In this document: positions 17,237 to 26,096 of the stretch, piece after piece
Numbering within the stretch: the first letter of the stretch is position 1
Layout: each line of letters starts with the position of its first letter
DNA from: a bacterium
GTDB taxonomy: Bacteria; Elusimicrobiota; Elusimicrobia; UBA1565; UBA9628
DNA: 64,000 nucleotides
Assembly: GCA_021796015.1 (NCBI GenBank)
Contig: JAJYOT010000002.1
Coordinates: 4,449-68,448, forward strand
Direction: 5' to 3'
Notes under the pieces: model-generated
Seen by the model: only the letters and a program-made list of their open reading frames with translations
The model's database searches: none
Told to the model about the DNA's origin: nothing
Translations under genes and position numbers: made by a program

Positions 17237-18597
17237 AACTAGATATAAGCTGGGGCGACGTTGCGAGATTTGCCGGGGGGCGCCTGGTCTCGGGTTCCCC
17301 TGATGACGCCTTTGATTCCATTTCCACCGATACGAGAACGATTAAAAACGGGGAAGCTTTTTGGGCGCTTAAAGGCGAAAAATATGACGCGCATTCTTTT
17401 CTAAACGCGGAATTAGCCAAAAAGGCTTCCGGGTGGATCGTGGAAGAATCTAAAGTAGCAAGCCTCAAAATCCCTTTTCCGCCGCGCCTCATCGCCGTTT
17501 CCAATTCCCTCCGGGCCCTCCAGGCTCTTGCGGCCCATCACCGAAAAAAATTTGATATCCCCGTAATTGGTATTACCGGTTCGAATGGAAAAACGACCAC
17601 CAAAGAAATGCTCAAGTCTATTTTAAGTGAATTAGGCCCCGTCTGCGCAAGCCCCGGAAACTGGAATAATCAGATAGGAGTTCCGCTTTCCGTTCTCCAG
17701 CTTGATTCCACCCACCGTTGGGCGGTTTTTGAATTGGCGGATTCTCATCCCGGCGATATTAAAGAAATTTCTCAAATCGCGCAACCCACTCTGGCTGTTT
17801 TTACCAACATCGGCCCCGATCATATTGAGTTCTATGGAAGCATGGAAGCCAATTTTAAAACAAAACTCGAGCTTTTGGACTACGTCTCTCAAGACGCGCC
17901 CGTGGTCATCAACAGCGATGACCCTTGGCTCTCCAGCCTCGAAGGCCGCCTGGGAGGGCGAGCGGTCACTTTCGGCGAAGCGCCGTTATGCCGCGTTCGT
18001 TTTTCTGGGGAAGAAATTGTCATTGATCGTCACAAAATTATCGTCCATCTCAAGGCCTTGGGAAAATTAAGCAAATACAACGCAGTAGCGGCTACGGCAG
18101 CCGCTTTGGCTTTAGGAATCACTCCGGAAACCATCCGCTTGGGACTTGAAAAATATAAGCCTTTTGCCATGAGAATGGAAAAAGTTTCTCATCTCTCTGG
18201 ATGCGAAATTATTTTAGACGCTTATAACGCCAACCCCGCCTCCATGAAGGCTTCCATCGAATCATTTATTTCAGAATTTCCAAACAAAAAGAAAATTCTC
18301 ATTTTGGGAGACATGAAAGAGCTTGGGGAACAGTCCGTCAGTTTCCATACGGAGTTGGGAGACTGGTTGTCAACTTTACCCGTAGATAAAATTTATTTGG
18401 CCGGCCCCGAAATGAAAGCGACCGCTGAAGCCCTCTCCAAGAGAAAACCGCCTTTTGCCTTAAACTATCAAAAGAACCCGGCGGACTGGATTGATGAACT
18501 TAAAAAATCAATCCATAAGAACTCTGCCTGTCTTTTTAAGGCTTCGCGCGCAATGAAATTTGAAGATGTCTATGCTGGCGTTAAAGATGTGAAATAA
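17233..18597 (+). CDS. murF: UDP-MurNAc-tripeptide: D-Ala-D-Ala ligase MurF
   Basis: MurF adds D-Ala-D-Ala to complete the UDP-MurNAc-pentapeptide. The 454-residue protein has ISTDTRTIKNGEAFWALKGE near the N-terminus, P-loop GITGSNGKTTTKE, GNWNNQIGVPLS, and DAYNANPASM..S in the C-terminal domain, all family signatures. The start overlaps the murE stop (ATGA) and the stop abuts mraY. Confidence 0.97.
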   Translation: MKLDISWGDVARFAGGRLVSGSPDDAFDSISTDTRTIKNGEAFWALKGEKYDAHSFLNAELAKKASGWIVEESKVASLKIPFPPRLIAVSNSLRALQALAAHHRKKFDIPVIGITGSNGKTTTKEMLKSILSELGPVCASPGNWNNQIGVPLSVLQLDSTHRWAVFELADSHPGDIKEISQIAQPTLAVFTNIGPDHIEFYGSMEANFKTKLELLDYVSQDAPVVINSDDPWLSSLEGRLGGRAVTFGEAPLCRVRFSGEEIVIDRHKIIVHLKALGKLSKYNAVAATAAALALGITPETIRLGLEKYKPFAMRMEKVSHLSGCEIILDAYNANPASMKASIESFISEFPNKKKILILGDMKELGEQSVSFHTELGDWLSTLPVDKIYLAGPEMKATAEALSKRKPPFALNYQKNPADWIDELKKSIHKNSACLFKASRAMKFEDVYAGVKDVK

Positions 18598-19683
18598 ATG
18601 CTTTATCTTCTCATCGCCCTCAAAAGAACCTCCGGCGTTTTTAATATTTTCGAATACATTACCTTTCGAGCCGCCGGGGCTGCGGTCACCTCGTTTATTC
18701 TGTCTCTTTTGTTTGGCTCGCGCTTTATCGCTTTTCTCAAAAATAAAAAGCTCGGACAAGTCCAAAGAAAAGACGGCCCTCAAACACATCTTCCAAAACA
18801 GGGAACCCCGACCATGGGAGGAGTTTTGATTTTTTTTGTCGTTTCCCTTTCGGCGATTTTATGGATGCGTCCGGATGACCGTTTTACGCCTCTGATGTTA
18901 AGCGCCTCAACCATCTTGGCCGCTCTTGGATTTTGGGATGACTATGTCAAATTTTCGGCCAAAAACCCATCGGGAATCAGTTCTCGCTCAAAATTCTTAA
19001 TTCAATCCATCAGCGCTCTTCTTATTGTATTTTACCTCGCCGTCTATCCTCCAAGTCCGGAATACGCGACTATTCTCAGCGTCCCTTACAGCAAGGAAAT
19101 CTTCATTAATTTAGGCCGTTTTTATTTTGTGCTGGCTACGATTATGATTGTCGCTTCCTCAAATGCGGTTAATCTCACCGACGGACAAGACGGTCTGGCC
19201 ATCGGTTCGGTTATTCTCTTTGCCGCGACTTACGCCATTTTAGCCTATGTCGCCGGAAATCTTAAATTTGCGTCTTATCTTCGAATTATCCATGTCGAAG
19301 GAGCGGGAGAAATCGCGGTTTATCTATCGGCCATCGCGGGGGGAAGTCTTGGATTTTTGTGGTTTAACGCCTATCCCGCGGAAGTTTTTATGGGAGACAC
19401 TGGTTCTCTTTTCTTAGGCGGCATGATCGCGCTTTCGTCTCTTTGCGTCAAACAAGAACTTCTACTTCCCATCGCGGGCGGAATTTTTGTCCTTGAAACC
19501 CTATCCGTCATCCTCCAAATGGGTTCTTACAAACTCAGAAAAGGAAAAAGAGTTTTTAAAATGGCGCCCATTCATCACCATTTTGAACTTCAAGGCGTGC
19601 CGGAGCCCAAGGTGACCGTTCGATTTTGGATCATGGGCATTGTTCTGATGTTGGTTGCCCTCTCATCGCTGAAGATGCGCTAA
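18598..19683 (+). CDS. mraY: Phospho-N-acetylmuramoyl-pentapeptide transferase MraY
   Basis: MraY transfers phospho-MurNAc-pentapeptide to undecaprenyl phosphate, making lipid I. The 361-residue protein has about ten membrane helices and the catalytic signatures GTPTMGG, FWDDYVK, NLTDGQDGLA, FMGDTGSL and HHHFELQG. It begins immediately after the murF stop. Inner membrane, active site on the cytoplasmic face. Confidence 0.97.
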   Translation: MLYLLIALKRTSGVFNIFEYITFRAAGAAVTSFILSLLFGSRFIAFLKNKKLGQVQRKDGPQTHLPKQGTPTMGGVLIFFVVSLSAILWMRPDDRFTPLMLSASTILAALGFWDDYVKFSAKNPSGISSRSKFLIQSISALLIVFYLAVYPPSPEYATILSVPYSKEIFINLGRFYFVLATIMIVASSNAVNLTDGQDGLAIGSVILFAATYAILAYVAGNLKFASYLRIIHVEGAGEIAVYLSAIAGGSLGFLWFNAYPAEVFMGDTGSLFLGGMIALSSLCVKQELLLPIAGGIFVLETLSVILQMGSYKLRKGKRVFKMAPIHHHFELQGVPEPKVTVRFWIMGIVLMLVALSSLKMR

Positions 19684-19687
19684 CGCC

Positions 19688-21070
19688 ATGGTCCACCGAT
19701 TTTCCGCATCTCATTTCCAAGGGCAAAAAGCCTGCGTCATAGGGCTAGGCCATTCCGGATCTTCCGTCGCAAAACTCCTCATCAAGCAGGGTATTGACGT
19801 TCTCATGACCGATAGCCGCAATTCAAGAGAAATCGCCGATTTAATCAAGGGCGTTCCCACCTCGGCGTCCTGGGAAGCGGACGGCCCCAGCCAAGAAGCT
19901 TTGCGTTGCGGCTTTGCCGTCAAAAGCCCCGGGCTTTCTTGGTCTTCGCCTTTCATCAAAAAAATTCAAGACGCAAAAATTCCCATTTTTAGCGAAATGG
20001 AAGTCGCCCTCTCTTTTTCAAAAACCGAAAACATTATCGCCATCACGGGCACCAACGGAAAAACCACGACCACAGCTCTCACCGGAGATATTTTCAGACA
20101 AGGCTTGCCCTATGGGCAAAACGTTTATGTCTGCGGCAATATTGGAACCCCCGCGTCTGATTCCGCCCCAAACGCTAACCCAAAAGATTTTTTAGTCATT
20201 GAGTCCTCCAGCTATCAGTTGGAAGACAGCAGTTTTTTTCACCCCAAGGTCTCAGCCATCCTCAATATTCAACCGGATCACCTTGACCATCACGGGAGCT
20301 TTGAAAATTATATTCAGGCGAAAGCCCGCATTTTTCGCGATCAAAACCCATTGGATTTCTGCATCTTTAACGCTCTCGATCTTGAGACCGTGAGGCTCGC
20401 CCGAGAGTGCCCGGCCCAAAAACTTTTTTTTGGGGACGATCCCAAATCCAGTCATGCGTGGGTTAAAGAAGGAAAAATCTACGCTCGCCTCAGTCTTAAA
20501 GACGCTCCCATTTCCTTTACGCCGCCCCGTCTTCCCGGCCGCCACAACCAAGAAAATGCCATGGCGGCCATCCTCATAGGCCTCGCCTCGGGAATTTCCA
20601 CAGACTCAATTCAAAAAGCCCTCACGGAATTTAAAGGCGTCGAACATCGCTTGGAGGAAGCGGGAACTTATCATCAAATTCGTTGCGTCAACGACTCAAA
20701 AGCGACTAATGTCGACTCAACGCTCGTCGCCTTAAAAGCCTTCACAGAAAGCCAGAAAAGACTTATTTTAATTCTCGGCGGGATCGACAAAGGCAGTCCC
20801 TATGCGCCGCTCAAACCCTTCCTCTCCCATTCGGTTAAAGCCCTTCTGACCATTGGAAGCGCCGCGCAGAAAATCGAAAGCGAATTAGACGGGATTGTCC
20901 CCATTTCTCATTGCGAAAACCTGGATAAAGCCGTCGAAAGAGCCTTTGAAATCGGAGAGGCCGGGGATATTTTACTTCTCTCTCCCGCCTGCGCATCCTT
21001 TGACCAATTCAAAAATTTTGAAGAGCGCGGGGAAAAATTTAAAAAAATCTTAAAACGCTATCAGAACTAA
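19688..21070 (+). CDS. murD: UDP-MurNAc-L-alanine: D-glutamate ligase MurD
   Basis: MurD adds D-Glu to UDP-MurNAc-L-Ala. The 460-residue ligase has an N-terminal Rossmann-type ACVIGLGHSGSSVAKLL, KSPGLS, P-loop AITGTNGKTTTTAL, GNIGTPA, SSYQLED, NDSKATNVDST and a closing SPACASFDQFKNFEERGEKF, which is diagnostic for MurD. It shares one base with the ftsW start. Confidence 0.97.
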   Translation: MVHRFSASHFQGQKACVIGLGHSGSSVAKLLIKQGIDVLMTDSRNSREIADLIKGVPTSASWEADGPSQEALRCGFAVKSPGLSWSSPFIKKIQDAKIPIFSEMEVALSFSKTENIIAITGTNGKTTTTALTGDIFRQGLPYGQNVYVCGNIGTPASDSAPNANPKDFLVIESSSYQLEDSSFFHPKVSAILNIQPDHLDHHGSFENYIQAKARIFRDQNPLDFCIFNALDLETVRLARECPAQKLFFGDDPKSSHAWVKEGKIYARLSLKDAPISFTPPRLPGRHNQENAMAAILIGLASGISTDSIQKALTEFKGVEHRLEEAGTYHQIRCVNDSKATNVDSTLVALKAFTESQKRLILILGGIDKGSPYAPLKPFLSHSVKALLTIGSAAQKIESELDGIVPISHCENLDKAVERAFEIGEAGDILLLSPACASFDQFKNFEERGEKFKKILKRYQN

Positions 21071-22167
21071 TGGCTACCGAAAAAAATTCTCCCTTTGACT
21101 TTTCCCTTCTATCAGTGGTTCTTATTCTGATGTTTTTCGGCCTCATCATGATTTACTCCGCCAGCGCCATCTGGGCCGAGCAGCATCTTGGGCAATCCTT
21201 TTATTTTTTGAAACGGCAATTATTCTGGGCTGTTTTCGGAGTCACCGCCATGGGGCTCATCAGCCGAATTGACTACAATCGTTATCGCGAAAAAATCATG
21301 CCTATTCTCTCCGTCACAGTCATCGGCCTTTTATGGGCGCTTCTTGGACATAAAGTGGGGGGAGCTCGAAGGTGGATTAAAATCGGCCCCTTAGGGCTTG
21401 AGCCGTCAGAATTCGCGAAAATCAGTTGCATCGTGATTCTTTCTTATTATCTTGACAAAAAAAGAAGCCGCCTTCGCTCGCCGGTAGCGGGGCTTCTCAT
21501 GCCGGGAGTTCTTCTTGCGCCGATTATTTTTCTTATTTCCAAAGAACCGGATTTGGGAACCCCCGTTCTTATTTTCACCGTCTCCCTGGGTCTACTTTTT
21601 ACAGCCGGAGTCAAACTCAAGCACATTCTCTCTCTTCTTTCATTGTCTATCCCCGTGATCGCCTATGAACTCATCCGTTTTCCTTATCGAAGAGCCCGAA
21701 TTTTAAATTTCCTCTCTCCATTTCACGACGCAAAAAACACGGGATACCAACTCGCTCAATCGTTAATCGCAGTCGGACGAGGGGGAGTCTTCGGGCAAGG
21801 CCTTGGGGCCTCCAATATCAAGCTCATGTATTTGCCGACCCCGCACACGGATTTTATTTTTCCCATTCTCTGTGAGGAATTAGGTCTTCTGGGAGCCGTT
21901 GGGCTTATAGGCCTTTTCGTCTTTTTCGCCGTCAAGGGAACTCAAATCGCAAAAAACGCTCCCAATTTATTCGGAAGCCTTCTCGCCGCCGGAATTACCT
22001 GGCTGATTTCGCTTCAAGCTTTTTTTAATATGGCCATGTCCATTGGCCTTTTACCCACCAAGGGAATTCCCATTCCTTTTGTCTCTTTTGGAGGCTCTTC
22101 TCTCCTGGCCAGCCTCATCGGTATCGGAATTCTTCTCAACATCTCCAGGCAGACCAAAACGGCGTGA
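21070..22167 (+). CDS. ftsW: Septal peptidoglycan polymerase FtsW
   Basis: FtsW is a SEDS glycosyltransferase that polymerises lipid II at the septum with FtsI. The 365-residue protein has about ten membrane helices and the SEDS landmarks: MIYSAS near the N-terminus, GARRWI.IG....PSEFAK, the large periplasmic loop with YQLAQSLIAVGRGG.FG.GLG, HTDFIFPILCEE, and GLLPTKGIPIPFVSFGGSSLL near the end. Located between murD and murG as in most clusters. Confidence 0.96.
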   Translation: MATEKNSPFDFSLLSVVLILMFFGLIMIYSASAIWAEQHLGQSFYFLKRQLFWAVFGVTAMGLISRIDYNRYREKIMPILSVTVIGLLWALLGHKVGGARRWIKIGPLGLEPSEFAKISCIVILSYYLDKKRSRLRSPVAGLLMPGVLLAPIIFLISKEPDLGTPVLIFTVSLGLLFTAGVKLKHILSLLSLSIPVIAYELIRFPYRRARILNFLSPFHDAKNTGYQLAQSLIAVGRGGVFGQGLGASNIKLMYLPTPHTDFIFPILCEELGLLGAVGLIGLFVFFAVKGTQIAKNAPNLFGSLLAAGITWLISLQAFFNMAMSIGLLPTKGIPIPFVSFGGSSLLASLIGIGILLNISRQTKTA

Positions 22168-23252
22168 AAAAAATCTTGATTGCCGCAGGCGGAACCGGAG
22201 GACATCTCTACCCCGGCCTTGCAATCGCTCAAGCCTTAAGAGCGGAAAACTGGCGCGTTCTTTTTATTGTCCGCCAAGAAGACCCGGCCCGCAAGGTTTT
22301 AGACGCAGAAGACTTTCCTTATGTCGAAATCCCCATGAAAGGAATGCCCAGAGGCCCTCAAGGCTGGTTTTCATTTTTAATCCGCCTATTTTCCTCGTTT
22401 AAACTTTGCCTCAACATCGTTTCAGACTTCAAACCTGAGGTCGTGATTGGAATGGGGGGGTACCTTTCGGCGCCGGCGATTCTTGCCGCTTTAATAAAAA
22501 GAAGACCGCGCTTCATCCACGAGTCCAATGTGATTCTTGGATTATCAAACCGCTTCTGCCAATTTCTAGGAGCCAAACTCCTCAGAGGACTTCCTGGACC
22601 AGAAGGGGAGCTCATTGGAACGCCTATCCGCCAATCTTTATGGGAACCTCGAGACTTAACCGTTTCGAAAAAAAATCTAGGCTTTGACCCACAAAAGCCG
22701 GTTCTACTTATTTTTGGCGGCAGTCAAGGCGCGCGAGGAATCAATCTCCAAATCCCCGCAGCGATTAAAGACCTCTCTATCCGTTATCCTCATCGTCTTC
22801 AGATTATTCATATTTGCGGACAAGACTCAAAGGCTGTTGAGAAAAACTACGAAGATCAACCTCTTAAGGCCCGTGTGTTTCCTTATTTTGAAAAAATGGA
22901 GGAACTCTACGGAGCGGCCGATCTTGTTTCATGCCGAGCAGGCGGAAGCACGCTTTCAGAACTTTGCGCCCAAAAAAAACCCGCCCTCCTTATTCCTTAC
23001 CCCAGCGCGACTCATGATCACCAAACGGAAAACGCCCGGGTTTTGGAAAAAGCAGGTTGCGCCGTCATGGTCCCTGAAAATGAAATTCAACAAAAAATTC
23101 CAACTCTCCTTGAGAGTATGCTATTGGAAAAACTGAATCAAGAAAGATTAGCCCTCATGAAAGACGCCTATCAACATCTCAATATGCCGACCCCCTCTCA
23201 AACCATGGAGAGACTTCTATCGAAGATTAAAAATTTAGCTCCGTCAAAATGA
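22164..23252 (+). CDS. murG: Lipid II synthase MurG
   Basis: MurG adds GlcNAc to lipid I. The 362-residue GT-B enzyme starts with GTG (overlapping the ftsW stop as GTGA) and runs straight into the glycine-rich GGTGGHLYPGLAIAQALR. Later motifs are GMGGYLSAPA, HESNVILG.SNR, FGGSQGARGIN and RAGGSTLSELC followed by PYPSATHDHQTENA, the UDP-GlcNAc site. It is the last cell-wall gene of the cluster. Confidence 0.97.
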   Translation: MKKILIAAGGTGGHLYPGLAIAQALRAENWRVLFIVRQEDPARKVLDAEDFPYVEIPMKGMPRGPQGWFSFLIRLFSSFKLCLNIVSDFKPEVVIGMGGYLSAPAILAALIKRRPRFIHESNVILGLSNRFCQFLGAKLLRGLPGPEGELIGTPIRQSLWEPRDLTVSKKNLGFDPQKPVLLIFGGSQGARGINLQIPAAIKDLSIRYPHRLQIIHICGQDSKAVEKNYEDQPLKARVFPYFEKMEELYGAADLVSCRAGGSTLSELCAQKKPALLIPYPSATHDHQTENARVLEKAGCAVMVPENEIQQKIPTLLESMLLEKLNQERLALMKDAYQHLNMPTPSQTMERLLSKIKNLAPSK

Positions 23253-23256
23253 TAAA

Positions 23257-25038
23257 ATGAAATCTATGCTGAAAACGCATTCTTGCGGGGAACTGAAAAT
23301 TGAAAACGAGAAACAAACCGTCACTCTGTGCGGTTGGGTGGATTCGAGGCGCAATCACGGCGGCGTTTATTTTTTCGATTTGAGAGACCGCTCCGGGCGT
23401 ATTCAAATCGTCGCCAGTCCCCAACAGAAGGAAGTTTTTAAAAAAGCGGAAGAATTAGGCTCTGAATACGTCGTTCAAGTGACAGGCCTTGTCCAGAAAC
23501 GCCCGGAAGGAACGCAAAACCCAAAAATCCCAACGGGTGAAATCGAGGTCACGGCTTCTGAAATTAAAATCCTCAATACTTCTAAAACTCTCCCTTTTGA
23601 AATTGACGATGCTCAAGAGGTTTCAGAAGAAACCCGTCTTAAATATCGCTTTCTTGATCTCAGACGCCCGCGTATGCTTAAAAATATGCTTTTGCGCCAC
23701 CGTATTACCACAACCGTCAGAAGAGAATTAGACCGAATGGGCTTTCTTGAAATCGAAACCCCTATTTTGACCAAAGCAACCCCGGAAGGAGCAAGAGATT
23801 TTCTGGTCCCATCTCGTTTGTCTCCGGGAGAATTTTACGCTCTGCCGCAATCGCCCCAAGTCTTTAAACAAGTTCTCATGGTCTCTGGAATCGAGCGCTA
23901 TTTTCAACTAGCGCGGGCCTTTAGAGACGAGGATTTAAGAAGCGATAGGCAACCGGAACACACCCAAATTGATCTTGAGATGTCTTTTGTGACAGAGAGA
24001 GACGTTCACGCCGTTGTTGAAAATTTCTTAAAAATCATCTTTAAAGAAGTTATGGGCATCGATATCCAAACGCCTTTCCCGGAAATTGAGCACGCCGATC
24101 TGATGCGTCTTTACGGATCGGATAAACCCGACCTGCGTTATGGTTTTCAAATTAAAGACCTCACCTCTTTATTGAAAGGAAGCTCTTTTAAAGTGTTTTC
24201 CGAGCCCGCCTCAAGCGGAGGCGTTGTCCGCGCCCTCAGCGCAAAATTTGACTTTTCTCGCGCGCAAATCGACAAACTGACTGAACTTGCAAAATCCCTG
24301 GGAGCTAAAGGCTTAGCCTGGATTAAGTGGGAAAGCTCAGGCCCCAATTCTCCCATCGTTAAATTCCTAAGCGCCGAAGAAATCTCTAGTCTCAAGTCTT
24401 CTCTTGAAGCGAAACCTGGAGATGTCACTTTTTTTGCCGCCGATAAAGAAGAAAACGCCGCAAAAATTCTTGGCGCCATTAGAAAAGAATTAATCTCAAT
24501 TCTAAAACCTCAACCCTCAACCCCTTGGAGCTTTCACTGGGCTCTCCATTTTCCGCTTTTAGAATGGGAACCGGATGAAAAACGCTGGACTTTTGCCCAC
24601 AATCCCTTCACTTCTCCTTTAGAAGAAGAACTCTCCATGCTGGATACAAATCCGGGAAAAATGCGCTCTCATCAATACGATCTTGTTTTTAACGGAGTTG
24701 AACTTGCTTCAGGTTCCATCCGCAATCACCGCGCGGAAATTCAGCGCCGCATTTTTTCCTTAATGGGGTTTACGCCTGAAGAACAAGAGGAACAATTTGG
24801 AATGCTTTTGCGCGCCCTTGAATTTGGCGCCCCGCCCCACGGAGGCGTCGCTCTCGGCCTTGACCGTTTAACCGCGATTCTCGCGGGCGAGGATTCAATC
24901 CGCGAAGTCATCGCTTTCCCAAAAACTCAAAAGGGAACTTGCCCCTTAAGCGAATCGCCCTCTCCCATCAACCCTAAAAAACTCAAAGAAGCCCATATTC
25001 GCTTAGATATTCCGGCTCTCCAAAAAACCGCCGCATAG
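23257..25038 (+). CDS. aspS: Aspartyl-tRNA synthetase, probably non-discriminating
   Basis: A 593-residue bacterial-type AspRS: N-terminal OB-fold anticodon domain (GWVDSRRNHGGVYFFDLRDRSG), class II motif 2 (FRDEDLRSDRQPEHTQIDLEMSF), an inserted GAD domain, and motif 3 (GGVALGLDRL). His in RRNHGG and Gly in RPEGTQNP match the residues that mark non-discriminating AspRS, which charges both tRNA-Asp and tRNA-Asn; GatCAB then converts Asp-tRNA-Asn. That reading is inferred from family knowledge. It lies 4 nt after murG, where murC would often be. ATG 23266 is an alternative start. Confidence 0.96.
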   Translation: MKSMLKTHSCGELKIENEKQTVTLCGWVDSRRNHGGVYFFDLRDRSGRIQIVASPQQKEVFKKAEELGSEYVVQVTGLVQKRPEGTQNPKIPTGEIEVTASEIKILNTSKTLPFEIDDAQEVSEETRLKYRFLDLRRPRMLKNMLLRHRITTTVRRELDRMGFLEIETPILTKATPEGARDFLVPSRLSPGEFYALPQSPQVFKQVLMVSGIERYFQLARAFRDEDLRSDRQPEHTQIDLEMSFVTERDVHAVVENFLKIIFKEVMGIDIQTPFPEIEHADLMRLYGSDKPDLRYGFQIKDLTSLLKGSSFKVFSEPASSGGVVRALSAKFDFSRAQIDKLTELAKSLGAKGLAWIKWESSGPNSPIVKFLSAEEISSLKSSLEAKPGDVTFFAADKEENAAKILGAIRKELISILKPQPSTPWSFHWALHFPLLEWEPDEKRWTFAHNPFTSPLEEELSMLDTNPGKMRSHQYDLVFNGVELASGSIRNHRAEIQRRIFSLMGFTPEEQEEQFGMLLRALEFGAPPHGGVALGLDRLTAILAGEDSIREVIAFPKTQKGTCPLSESPSPINPKKLKEAHIRLDIPALQKTAA

Positions 25039-25066
25039 TTTTACTTTTTTCTCAAAAAAAAATTGC

Positions 25067-25095
25067 TTGACAAGTTCTCTTCCTTTTTGTAGTTT
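25067..25095 (+). promoter_or_regulatory. Promoter of the cupredoxin/cytochrome island
   Basis: TTGACA at 25067-25072 and TAGTTT at 25090-25095 are 17 nt apart. A strong GGAGG at about 25120 precedes ATG 25136. The -10 is imperfect, so regulated expression is possible. Confidence 0.6.
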
Positions 25096-25135
25096 TATTT
25101 GACGCGCGAAAATTTTACGGAGGAAATTAAAAAAT

Positions 25136-25423
25136 ATGCGGCATAAAAACATTCTCGCAGACTCAATTCTAAAATCCGTTTTCATTTCTACTTTGATTGT
25201 TTCAACATCCGCTTGGGCCGATGGGGGGCTTTCCGGAAAAATCACCTATCCCGGTCATTCCTCAAAAGAAACCGTTGATATGAAGGCGGATCAAACCTGC
25301 GTCAGCATGCACCCCAAAGGATTTGAATATAAAGCGATCGCGGTTGATCACAATGGGGGCCTTGCCAACGTTTTTATTTACGTCAAAAAAGGTCTTGAAG
25401 GAAAAAAATTCTCCCGTGCCTAA
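25136..25423 (+). CDS. Exported cupredoxin-like protein, N-terminal part (frame broken)
   Basis: Codes for a signal peptide (cleavage likely after STSAWA, residue 27) and the first part of a beta-sandwich domain: GLSGKITYPG, CVSMHP and GGLANVFIYVKKGLEGKK, typical of periplasmic plastocyanin-like/carboxypeptidase-regulatory proteins. The frame then ends at a TAA at 25421-25423. The rest of the same domain continues in the +1 frame, joined at a run of seven A at 25402-25408; removing one A gives the family-like reading EGKNSPVPKSAKVILDQKGC. The two parts are therefore one gene, split by a real mutation, a sequencing error, or a slippage site. Confidence 0.75.
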   Translation: MRHKNILADSILKSVFISTLIVSTSAWADGGLSGKITYPGHSSKETVDMKADQTCVSMHPKGFEYKAIAVDHNGGLANVFIYVKKGLEGKKFSRA

Positions 25424-26096
25424 AAGCGCCAAGGTTATTTTGGATCAAAAGGGCTGCTGGTATCACCCTCGCGTATTTGGAATCATGGCCGGACAAACCT
25501 TGGACGTTCAAAATTCCGATCCTCTCCTTCACAACGTCAACGCCGAACCCGAGTTCAACGCGCCCATGCCTCCGGGAACGCCCGATCTCGTGCGAACTTT
25601 TAGAGAGCCTCGCGTCATGTTTCCCATTCACTGCAACATCCATGCCTGGATGCACGGCTTTGTGGGAGTCGTGACTAATCCTTATTACGCGGTTTCCTCC
25701 GAAGACGGCTCCTACGAAATTAAAGATCTGCCGCCTGGGCACTATACGATTGAGGCTTGGCAAGAAAAATTGGGAACCATTTCCAAGGAAATTGATGTCG
25801 CTCCTAACGGCACAGTTCTTAATTTCCGTTATGACAAGGGCGGCGGCGGGAAGGCGGAAGTGGGGGGCGGCAATTCCGACATGGCAACGACATCGAGCCC
25901 ATCTTCCCATCACGCGCATAAAGCGCATAAAATGGTCGCTATGAGCCAGCCCCATCACTCAAACCATCACCATGGAAATAAAAAAGTTCTTTTCTTGACG
26001 ACTCCCGATGGTAATAAAACCCTTAAATGCCATGTTCTCTCAAATAATGGAGAAGGCAACGTATCTTTGGACTGTTCCGTGCTTGAATCTCAATGA
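25409..26096 (+). CDS. Exported cupredoxin-like protein, C-terminal part (frame broken)
   Basis: Second part of the gene that starts at 25136. It carries the probable copper site: His (25530, LLHNV), then C-N-I-H-A-W-M at 25632-25652, i.e. the C-x2-H-x2-M arrangement of type 1 blue-copper proteins. After a CNA-B/carboxypeptidase-regulatory-like strand region (YYAVSSEDGSYEIKDLPPGHYTIEAW) comes a His-rich linker with many HH and HK pairs, and then a two-cysteine tail (KKVLFLTTPDG..LKC..SLDCS) that recurs in the c4-type cytochrome downstream. Periplasmic electron carrier is the likely role. No credible start of its own was found; expression needs the upstream part. Confidence 0.72.

Noticed and set aside
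25136..26096. Treating the two cupredoxin frames as two separate genes
   Set aside because: The second frame has no start or ribosome site of its own and continues the same domain exactly where the first frame leaves it.
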